Shown piece by piece: positions 1-5,320 of a stretch of DNA of 5,320 nt. Every line of letters starts with the position of its first letter. The first letter of the stretch is position 1. Both the position numbers and the translations under genes were made by a program. Source of the stretch: Rickettsiales bacterium (GTDB lineage Bacteria; Pseudomonadota; Alphaproteobacteria; Rickettsiales; UBA1997). The stretch covers positions 1 to 5,320 of the forward strand of contig SHWK01000083.1 in assembly GCA_009693885.1 (NCBI GenBank). Direction: 5' to 3'. The notes under the pieces are model-generated. The model saw only the letters and a list, made by a program, of their open reading frames with translations, made no database searches and was not told where the DNA came from.

Positions 1-750
1 GAGCGTAATCACCCTACAAAAGGAAGACTTGCTCAAAATAACCTTAGTCTTTTAGGCGATATCCGAAGAATAATGCTCGAAGAAATCGTACTTCGTGATG
101 AAATGGCCACCGCAGCAAAAAAAATACAAGCCGATAGCAAAAAAAAAGCTCTACAAGATCTTGATGAAACATTAGAAATTTTTGTTCCAGACGGTTTTAT
201 TAAAGAAATCCAAGTAAAAAACATAATCGATAAATTTAAAGGTAAATTTTCAGAAAAAGAAGTGAGAGCACGAATACTTTTAAAAATATCAATAACAGAT
301 AATATAACGCCGGAAAAAACTAAATTATATATCGATAAAGGCATGTACAAGGAAATATGCGACAGGTTAAATTTCTTAAAACTCTCCAATTTATACGATT
401 TTTTAGGGCTTTCCAAAGAATTAAAACATACTTTACTTGCAGATAAAGCAAAAAACTTTTCTGATGAAATCCAAAAAGTTAACAACAAGACTGCGGATAT
501 AACAGCAAAACAAGAATTAATAGGTCATTGTCTTAATTTGTTTAAAACTCAAGAAGGGAAAGAAAAATACGACAATTCATTCGAAGCAGCCAAACTTGAC
601 GAATTAAATGAACTAATTGAATTGTCATGCGCGGGCGGTAGCGTATCTACAAAAGTAATGGAAGTGTTAATAAGCAAAGCCACTGCAAAAGGCATATCTC
701 CTAACGATGCCAGAAGCCATATTGTAAATTTCTTGTCAAAATTAAACCTC
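1..750 (+). repeat. Two divergent copies of a J-like plus helical-hairpin protein module
   Basis: At protein level the segment from base 1 to about 294 and the segment 364-750 align. LAQNNLSLLGDIRRIMLEE in the first corresponds to TAKQELIGHCLNLFKTQEG in the second. The second half of each, around FIKEIQVKNIIDKFKGKFS and SVSTKVMEVLISKATAKGI, is a hairpin followed by an S/P-x-x-[DE]-[AV]-R helix. Copy two begins about 50 residues before its TAKQ segment, so copy one must begin left of the window. The likeness to a J-domain is weak, and no HPD motif of the functional kind is seen (copy one has HPT at bases 10-18), so Hsp70 stimulation is not implied. Confidence 0.5.
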
Positions 751-2034
751 AAAAATTGCAGTTCGTGTGGACATTCAAACGAAAAAGAAGAAAGAGCATG
801 TTCAAAGTGTGGTAAACCTCTTTACATTGATTGCCCAAAATGCAGCAATTTAAACGATCAAAAAAACCAAGTGTGCTCAAAATGCGGATTTTCGCTAACC
901 TCAGTCCCAGAAGTTCTTGGTCTTTTAAATGACGCTGATATCGCTATTTCTCGAGGTGATTGCAATTCAGGAATATCTATTTTAAAAAAAGCCGAAGTCT
1001 TTTGGCCAGATTTCCCAGATATAAAAAAAAGATATGCTGAAATTACTAGAGTCAAAAAAGAACAAGAACAAACCCAAGCAAACATTGATGCTGAAATTAG
1101 CGCGGGAAGATGTTTCAAAGCTTTTGAACTTCTAGTCTGCTTAAAGCAATCATTCCCAGGACTCTCTTTTTCTTTAGATTCAGAAGTACGCTTAAAAAAA
1201 ATAATCGAAAATGCAAAAACCAACTTTCATGCGGGTCAACTTTTATTAAATTCTGGAAAAACTGAAGAAGGGTATGAATGCTTTTCAGCAGCGTTATCGT
1301 CTTGCAAAGATTATAAAGATGCTCAACAAGCGTCGGCCTTATGCTATCCAGCACCACCAACAAAATTTTCTGTAATTCATACACCAAGAGGAATCATACT
1401 CAATTGGGTTTCGACCACAGCCAAAGGTGAAATTTCGTATGAAATCTCACGCAAAACCGGCCTAGAATCTGCAACTCTTAACCCTGATCATACTATCGGA
1501 AAAACTTCAGGGTTGACTTTTACAGACAACCAAATGATTCCCGGAGAAATTTATTATTACAGTGTATATTCAAGGAGAGATGCTTCCATATCACGTACCC
1601 CAGTTACAATTGGGCCAATAATATTTATTTCAAATGCTACTGATTTAAAAGTCATTCCAGGAAATAAAACTGTCACACTTGAATGGGAATTACCTCAAAA
1701 AGCAATCAGTGTTGAGGTATGGCGGGATGATAAATCTGCGCCAAAAAAAAGGGGGGAAGGAAAACTTTTGAGTTCGGTGACTTTAAAATCAGCAATAGAC
1801 TCTAAACTTATAAATGGTCAACAATATGGTTATTTAGTAGTGGTGGTTTATAGTGGATTAGACGGCAAACCGATTTATTCAGAAGGTGGTTCAATATTAA
1901 CCACACCGAATGAATTACCTAAGCCCGTATCCCATTTAACGATTACACGCCAAGGATCAGAAGTAGATATATCATGGGAAGCTACAGTAAAGACGGGCGT
2001 CCAAGTTTATACTTGCATTAATAAGCCTAAATAG
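1..2034 (+). CDS. Zinc-ribbon / TPR-like / fibronectin type III scaffold protein, 5' partial, ends at an internal amber
   Basis: The frame is open from base 1; the first ATG in view is at 73, but it lacks a clear Shine-Dalgarno and the 24 codons before it continue the helical repeat described below, so the true start is probably left of the window. Residues are counted from that ATG. About 98-226 form a helical module starting LYDFLGLS and containing GKEKYD, which resembles a degenerate J-domain followed by a helical hairpin; a second, truncated copy covers the left edge to about residue 74. Two zinc ribbons follow: C229/C232/C243/C246 and C254/C257/C268/C271. Residues 279-425 look like TPR-type helices, then FN3 repeats at about 427-518 and 520-611, and the start of a third at 617. 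No signal peptide or membrane segment is visible, so it is probably cytoplasmic. The gene stops mid-domain at TAG 2032-2034 and its continuation is the next frame. Likely role: protein-protein scaffold or sensor for the GTPase encoded downstream (inference). Confidence 0.8.
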   Translation, partial: ERNHPTKGRLAQNNLSLLGDIRRIMLEEIVLRDEMATAAKKIQADSKKKALQDLDETLEIFVPDGFIKEIQVKNIIDKFKGKFSEKEVRARILLKISITDNITPEKTKLYIDKGMYKEICDRLNFLKLSNLYDFLGLSKELKHTLLADKAKNFSDEIQKVNNKTADITAKQELIGHCLNLFKTQEGKEKYDNSFEAAKLDELNELIELSCAGGSVSTKVMEVLISKATAKGISPNDARSHIVNFLSKLNLKNCSSCGHSNEKEERACSKCGKPLYIDCPKCSNLNDQKNQVCSKCGFSLTSVPEVLGLLNDADIAISRGDCNSGISILKKAEVFWPDFPDIKKRYAEITRVKKEQEQTQANIDAEISAGRCFKAFELLVCLKQSFPGLSFSLDSEVRLKKIIENAKTNFHAGQLLLNSGKTEEGYECFSAALSSCKDYKDAQQASALCYPAPPTKFSVIHTPRGIILNWVSTTAKGEISYEISRKTGLESATLNPDHTIGKTSGLTFTDNQMIPGEIYYYSVYSRRDASISRTPVTIGPIIFISNATDLKVIPGNKTVTLEWELPQKAISVEVWRDDKSAPKKRGEGKLLSSVTLKSAIDSKLINGQQYGYLVVVVYSGLDGKPIYSEGGSILTTPNELPKPVSHLTITRQGSEVDISWEATVKTGVQVYTCINKPK
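757..885 (+). other. Tandem zinc ribbons encoded in the scaffold gene
   Basis: Four CxxC knuckles occur in 43 residues: CSSC, CSKC, CPKC and CSKC, three of them followed by Gly. Spacing inside each ribbon is 10 residues between knuckles, typical of short bacterial zinc-ribbon domains (zinc_ribbon_2 style). All eight ligands are intact, so both sites should bind zinc. They sit between the helical modules and the TPR-like region and probably serve as a rigid protein-interaction module rather than a DNA-binding one (inference). Confidence 0.85.
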
Positions 2035-2517
2035 AAAATGGGCGAGCTTTTGTCTATCTCTGATTTAAATACACTAGGGACCAGAATACCCAGTTTAGGG
2101 CCCTATTCTGCCCGAGGAAAAATTGACCTAAATAATTTGCTTCACCTATTACCTGTTAGTTTAGCGGGCCCGATAGTAGTTGCTGGAAAATGTACTACAC
2201 TAAACTGGTTTGACGATGTTGATGAACTCAAAATTGCATTAACTGAAAACGAACTATTTGCAACTTGGAAGTGGCCCCAAAAATCTGAGTCTGTCCTTAT
2301 TGCTTTTCGACAAGACGCTTTTCCAGAAGCTCATGATGATGCCAAATCAAAAAAAATTAATTACCCACGATACAAATATGAACGTAATGGCGGTTTTCGC
2401 GGAAAAATTCCATCTTTTAAACCATTTTATATAAGTGTTTTTGCAATTATTAAACAAGGCGACGAAGAATACCATTCATCAGGCTATTCTCCAGGCGCAC
2501 GGAAATTTTTCCCACTC
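1351..2517 (+). repeat. Four tandem fibronectin type III-like repeats spanning the amber codon
   Basis: Approximate units are 1351-1626, 1630-1905, 1921-2208 and 2215-2517. Each opens with a strand followed by a core tryptophan: ILNWV, LEWEL, ISWEA and ATWKW. Each also ends in an alternating hydrophobic strand pair such as IYYYSVYS or YGYLVVVVYS. The third unit contains the TAG at 2032-2034, which is the main evidence that the two reading frames are one gene. The repeats are divergent in DNA sequence, so they are old domains rather than recent duplications. Confidence 0.65.
2032..2034 (+). other. In-frame amber codon interrupting the FN3 scaffold gene
   Basis: TAG lies between CCT AAA and AAA ATG, all in one frame, with coding sequence of the same style on both sides. 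The interrupted FN3 repeat matches the preceding one across the stop: repeat two reads VEVWRDD then PKKRGEGKLL, and repeat three reads VQVYTCIN then PK, stop, KMGELLS. A Trp codon TGG changed to TAG by one G-to-A transition is the simplest origin, though CAG, AAG, GAG, TTG, TCG or a tyrosine codon are also one step away. The other two stops visible in the window are TAA (2836-2838) and TGA (4103-4105). Whether the codon is a mutation, a sequencing error or a readthrough site cannot be decided from the sequence. Confidence 0.75.
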
Positions 2518-2838
2518 GGTCAATGCTGTTCAATTAAATACCGAATATCGAATATAAACAAATGGTTTATGCCCACCAAAGAATACTTATTAAAAATCAC
2601 GCCAAGCATTAAAACAACATTACCGAGCCTTATCCTAGTTGCAAAATCAGGCGGCATCCCTTTGGACCAAAAGAACGGCACTACTATTCTAACAATCCCC
2701 GAAGGTACAACATGCTCCCCAGAATCCCCGTTTCAATATTCATTTAAACCCGAGGATGATTTATCTGAAAAATGGAGAGTTCGTTTATTTCCATTAAATG
2801 ATGAATTTTCCAATTGGTTGGAAATAGAAGAAGAATAA
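2038..2838 (+). CDS. C-terminal part of the FN3 scaffold protein, split off by an in-frame TAG
   Basis: This 266-residue frame is in the same phase as the preceding gene, separated from it only by TAG AAA. Residues 1-57 have no independent fold; they supply the missing strands of FN3 repeat three (LLPVSLAGPIVVAG as the last strands). Residues about 60-160 make a fourth FN3-like repeat with the core motif ATWKWP, and 161-266 form a beta-rich terminal domain ending in an acidic tail. The ATG at 2038 has no recognisable Shine-Dalgarno: the preceding bases are AT-rich and contain no purine-rich GGAG-like motif. If translated at all it would depend on reinitiation after the amber or on readthrough of it. 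It is therefore best annotated as the 3' half of one gene running to 2838, either a nonsense-mutated gene or a recoded one. No catalytic motif is seen, and there is no close family name I can support. Confidence 0.7.
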   Translation: MGELLSISDLNTLGTRIPSLGPYSARGKIDLNNLLHLLPVSLAGPIVVAGKCTTLNWFDDVDELKIALTENELFATWKWPQKSESVLIAFRQDAFPEAHDDAKSKKINYPRYKYERNGGFRGKIPSFKPFYISVFAIIKQGDEEYHSSGYSPGARKFFPLGQCCSIKYRISNINKWFMPTKEYLLKITPSIKTTLPSLILVAKSGGIPLDQKNGTTILTIPEGTTCSPESPFQYSFKPEDDLSEKWRVRLFPLNDEFSNWLEIEEE

Positions 2839-2860
2839 TTTTTTTAGGAAAAATCATTAG
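2839..2860 (+). promoter_or_regulatory. Short intergenic gap with the ribosome binding site of the GTPase gene
   Basis: The 22-base gap holds a run of seven T (2839-2845), then AGGAA at 2846-2850, ten bases before the ATG at 2861. This is the best Shine-Dalgarno in the window and fixes the GTPase start. No hairpin precedes the T run, so no terminator is called and transcription probably continues through. Confidence 0.65.
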
Positions 2861-4105
2861 ATGGCATTTATAAACCCATTAAGTAAAGCAACATGCCCAT
2901 TTTGTTTCAATAGGTTTCATTTATCAATGGCTCCTAGAAGGACCACGGATCCAACCTTACCCCAAATTAAAGATTCAAAGATGGGCAATTTTCTAGGAAG
3001 GCCAGATCTAGAATTAGGTGCAATAACAGAACCGTCAGAGTTTTCATGGTTAGAAAAATTATTTGGAAAAACATACATTGCTGATGATTGGAAAAGTGGG
3101 CATAAAAAAATCTGCCCGAATTGCCATATGTATTTACCACACGCAACTGCAAGTGGGCAGTTAAATAGTAAGACAATTGCCATAATTGGTGCTAGAAGTT
3201 CTGGGAAAAGCAATTATTTTGGTGTTTTATTAAACGAACTTGAAAACCGATATGCAGATGAAGTTGGATTCACAATATACGACCAAGAAACTTATTCTGT
3301 AAAAGAGGATAAGCAGATAAGTTCCAAAAAGCTATACAGAGAGCGCTATGGAGCGAGGCTTTATGGAAATGGTAAACGTGTAGCAATTGATCAAAGTGCA
3401 TCTGCTCGTCAAGATGCTGCGCTTCGAATTCCTTTGATTTATAGGTTGGAATTTCCAAAAACAAATTTCCAAAAATTAACATCCTTTTATAAACCAGTAG
3501 TATCAATGGACCTTGTTATCTTTGACGCCGCCGGAGAAGATCTCCAGGATCCAGAAGCACTTGAACAACTTTGCAGATATCTTTTAAATTCATGCGGAAT
3601 TATTTTCCTGATAGATCCAATGCAATTTGATCATATAAGAGATAAGCTTCCTGATCATTCTAAAGAGTCAAACGATAAAAAAATTGATTTTGATGCGTCT
3701 GACATGATTTCAAGAGTGGTAAATTTATTCCAATCAAAAGGCGGGTTAAAGCCTGGGGAAAAAATTTCAGTTCCTGCCGCATTTGCTTTTTCAAAACTAG
3801 ACCTCATCGAGTCATTAATTTCTCCAAGTTCTCTTTTACGAAAAAACAACGTGCACAGAGGCGGATTCAATCTTAAAAATATCCAAAAACTTTCTGAGGA
3901 AGTAATTGAATGTACAAAAGAATGGGAAAGCCCTAAGTTAGCAAATTTAGCCAAAAGTAAATTTAAGTCCCATTGTTTTTTTGCATTATCTGCTCTTGGT
4001 CAATCCCCAAAAAGTGATCTGCAAATTGACCGAGTTAACCCTAAAAACGTGGCAGACCCTCTGCTTTGGTTGTTATGGAAAAACGGTTATATTCCTTCGA
4101 TTTGA
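2861..4105 (+). CDS. P-loop GTPase with split N-terminal zinc ribbon, double-GTPase (DO-GTPase) family of GAP1 systems
   Basis: This 414-residue protein is probably a nucleotide-dependent switch. The N-terminus has CPFC (C12, C15) and CPNC (C85, C88), two halves of a zinc ribbon separated by a 69-residue insert. The GTPase core follows directly: G1/Walker A GARSSGKS (110-117); G3 as DAAGED (222-227) after the hydrophobic strand SMDLVIF; a following strand GIIFLIDP (246-253) as in small GTPases; G4 as SKLD (311-314) in place of NKxD; and G5 as ALSALG (375-380). No clear G2 threonine is seen; the segment around 179-196 is the likely switch I region. Presence of G4 and G5 favours GTP over ATP. 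There are no membrane helices, so it should be cytosolic. It is followed 28 bases later by a GAP1 gene, its usual partner. The family name is from memory of Pfam DO-GTPase/TRAFAC-clade entries; the GTPase call itself is firm. Start chosen from the AGGAA ribosome site. Confidence 0.85.
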   Translation: MAFINPLSKATCPFCFNRFHLSMAPRRTTDPTLPQIKDSKMGNFLGRPDLELGAITEPSEFSWLEKLFGKTYIADDWKSGHKKICPNCHMYLPHATASGQLNSKTIAIIGARSSGKSNYFGVLLNELENRYADEVGFTIYDQETYSVKEDKQISSKKLYRERYGARLYGNGKRVAIDQSASARQDAALRIPLIYRLEFPKTNFQKLTSFYKPVVSMDLVIFDAAGEDLQDPEALEQLCRYLLNSCGIIFLIDPMQFDHIRDKLPDHSKESNDKKIDFDASDMISRVVNLFQSKGGLKPGEKISVPAAFAFSKLDLIESLISPSSLLRKNNVHRGGFNLKNIQKLSEEVIECTKEWESPKLANLAKSKFKSHCFFALSALGQSPKSDLQIDRVNPKNVADPLLWLLWKNGYIPSI

Positions 4106-4133
4106 ACTTTAAATTTTATTTAATGGAAACAAC
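4106..4133 (+). promoter_or_regulatory. Short intergenic gap with a modest ribosome binding site for the GAP1 gene
   Basis: The 28-base spacer is AT-rich and carries GGAAA at 4125-4129, ending five bases... that is, with four bases (CAAC) before the ATG at 4134. The site is weak but reasonably placed. An ATG at 4124 overlaps it but reaches a TGA after four codons. No hairpin or promoter-like pair of boxes is evident, which fits a single transcript with the GTPase gene. Confidence 0.5.
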
Positions 4134-5320
4134 ATGAAACAAATTTATTACACCTCTTGCCGTACGGGAAAAAGCGTCGGAGGAAGCAGCGGATTTCAAA
4201 TTCGTGCCAGTTCCCCAAATGTCGCACCAGACCGCTTAAAAGCCACGATTTCATATGTAGGTTATGCCCTCCCTCAAAATGTAATTCCTACTGAACAAAC
4301 GTGCTTAACTTCACCTGTTAGGCTTGCCTTTTTAGATACACCTGATGCAGGAAAAATACTTTGTCATGGTGTCTATATTGGCAAAGACCCTATGACCGGA
4401 AGATTTGGGAATTTTTATTCGCACACATTGCTAAACCTTCCAGATGGCTTTCAAGCCGAAGAGGCAATACGAACATGGCTAAGTGATTTTTGGAAAAAAA
4501 GTGATGATGACAAAGGTTCTACTCTAGAAGATATTGACTCATTGCCTGATGGCGACATTTCTGTCACCCAATTTATAAAGTTCATAAGTGATGAAACTAA
4601 CAAAAAAATGTTTTTGTTTTTATTGAAGGCAATATGCATTGAAAAAGAAGGCTATCGCATTTTTATTGCAGCCCCGGCACAAGAAATTGCACTATGTGTT
4701 TTTGGCATAACTCAAGCTCTACCTAAAACGGTACTTAAAAATTTCACATTCTCTACATATGAATCCGATCCGCTATCTTGTCGAGCAAAATTAATCGGAA
4801 CTTGGCTGGGCGAAGGAACCGAATTAGAACTTCCCTCCTCTTGCTATAGAGGAACTAGTATCGGTTTTAATAAATTAACTGGAAAAAAAAGTGATCTCCA
4901 GGACTCAAATTATTATGTCGATTATTGGGTTCCAAAAATGCAATCAGAACAGAATTTTGAGGGCTTAACTAAATTTCGAAAACAATGTGAAAGCCTTAAA
5001 ATAGAATCAATAAGCCTTCTCTTTAAATTTTTCAACTTTGCTGCTAATAAACCATTATCCCCAAATGAAGATGCCCATGAACTATTTTCGAATGAAAAAA
5101 CTGCATACCACTTATTAAAAAATAAAAAAATCTTTGATTTTTTAGAAAAAATCAATGTTGAATCGAAATCAAATGAAGAATTTCATCAAAAGATTTCACC
5201 TTTAATCGGAAAAATCATTAATAATAATCCAGACTTAATTCCTAATATCGAAGGGCTCAATTCTGACTTAAAAGATAGAATAAAATCATGGGCTTCATTG
5301 CTATTATTCATTGAAAGTCC
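4134..5320 (+). CDS. GTPase-associated protein 1 (GAP1), GAP1-N2 and middle domains, 3' partial
   Basis: The frame from ATG 4134 is open to the window end (395 complete codons plus two bases), so the C-terminus is missing. The N-terminal domain, about residues 1-140, shows family features I recognise for GAP1-N2: the opening IYYTSCRTGKSVGGSSGFQI, a PVRLAFLDT strand, and a conserved HGVYIGKD-x-TGRFGNFYSH segment (78-97) rich in Gly, Asp, Asn and His. A second domain, about 145-270, contains FIAAPAQEIALCVF and LPKTVLKNFTFSTYESDP, matching the GAP1 middle domain. From about 275 on it is Lys- and Glu-rich alpha-helical. No signal peptide or membrane segment is visible. GAP1 proteins occur next to DO-GTPases in predicted conflict systems and are thought to act with the GTPase switch, the C-terminal region or a neighbour carrying the effector; their biochemical activity is not established to my knowledge. 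Family assignment fairly sure, function inferred. Confidence 0.78.
   Translation, partial: MKQIYYTSCRTGKSVGGSSGFQIRASSPNVAPDRLKATISYVGYALPQNVIPTEQTCLTSPVRLAFLDTPDAGKILCHGVYIGKDPMTGRFGNFYSHTLLNLPDGFQAEEAIRTWLSDFWKKSDDDKGSTLEDIDSLPDGDISVTQFIKFISDETNKKMFLFLLKAICIEKEGYRIFIAAPAQEIALCVFGITQALPKTVLKNFTFSTYESDPLSCRAKLIGTWLGEGTELELPSSCYRGTSIGFNKLTGKKSDLQDSNYYVDYWVPKMQSEQNFEGLTKFRKQCESLKIESISLLFKFFNFAANKPLSPNEDAHELFSNEKTAYHLLKNKKIFDFLEKINVESKSNEEFHQKISPLIGKIINNNPDLIPNIEGLNSDLKDRIKSWASLLLFIES

Noticed and set aside
73..75. ATG at 73 as the true start of the first gene
   Set aside because: It has only a weak GAAGA element upstream, and the in-frame bases before it encode sequence that aligns with the second copy of the internal module, so the gene most likely starts left of the window.
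858..1387. Minus-strand reading frames across the scaffold gene and elsewhere in the window
   Set aside because: They lie opposite well-supported coding sequence, show no recognisable domain or ribosome site, and are Phe/Ser/Leu-rich as expected for the complement of Lys/Glu-rich genes.
1743..1805. Programmed -1 frameshift producing an extended alternative protein
   Set aside because: The -1 frame stops at 1803-1805 after about 18 codons, so no extended product exists; only a truncated form is possible.
2038..2838. An independent gene translated from its own start at 2038
   Set aside because: There is no Shine-Dalgarno, the frame is the same as the preceding gene across a single stop, and the first 57 residues make sense only as the end of an FN3 repeat. 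Reinitiation is possible but the ancestral state looks like one gene.
2839..2845. Seven-T run as a Rho-independent terminator
   Set aside because: No GC-rich inverted repeat precedes it, and the GTPase ribosome site follows immediately.
4124..4138. ATG at 4124 as an alternative start or leader peptide before GAP1
   Set aside because: It encodes only four residues before TGA, overlaps the likely ribosome site of GAP1, and shows no attenuator-like structure.
1..5320. CRISPR arrays, tRNA or rRNA genes, insertion sequences and attachment sites
   Set aside because: No direct-repeat/spacer pattern, no transposase frame, no terminal inverted repeats and no RNA gene signature were seen; nearly all of the window is protein-coding.

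Overview
The window is AT-rich bacterial DNA with gene-dense coding on the + strand only. Coding reading frames fill almost all of it, separated by gaps of 22 and 28 bases, so it reads as one co-directional operon whose two ends both lie outside the window. Nothing here fixes the species. The domain set (zinc ribbons, TPR-like helices, fibronectin type III repeats, a dedicated GTPase and its associated protein) is of the kind found in large accessory systems of Gram-negative and environmental bacteria.

Layout. Bases 1-2034 encode a protein already open at the left edge. It has two copies of a helical module that looks like a degenerate J-domain, then two four-cysteine zinc ribbons, TPR-like helices and fibronectin type III (FN3) repeats. 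It ends at an in-frame TAG (2032-2034) in the middle of the third FN3 repeat. Two bases-triplets further on, in the same frame, an ATG at 2038 opens a reading frame to 2838 that holds the rest of that FN3 repeat, a fourth one and a terminal beta-rich domain. The two pieces are best read as one ancestral gene of about 945 codons in view, cut by a single amber codon. Bases 2861-4105 encode a P-loop GTPase with a split zinc ribbon at its N-terminus. Bases 4134-5320 encode the first 395 residues of a protein recognised as GTPase-associated protein 1 (GAP1); it has no stop before the window ends.

How they fit together. A TRAFAC-type 'double-GTPase' family protein next to a GAP1 protein is the core pairing of a class of computationally predicted NTP-dependent conflict (immunity) systems. 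The zinc-ribbon/TPR/FN3 protein would be a scaffold or sensor feeding into the GTPase switch, with the GTPase passing the signal to GAP1 and to an effector that is either the unseen C-terminus of GAP1 or a gene beyond the right edge. The pairing is recognised from sequence; the immune role is inference from family context. The most distinctive local point is the in-frame amber codon that interrupts the scaffold protein.
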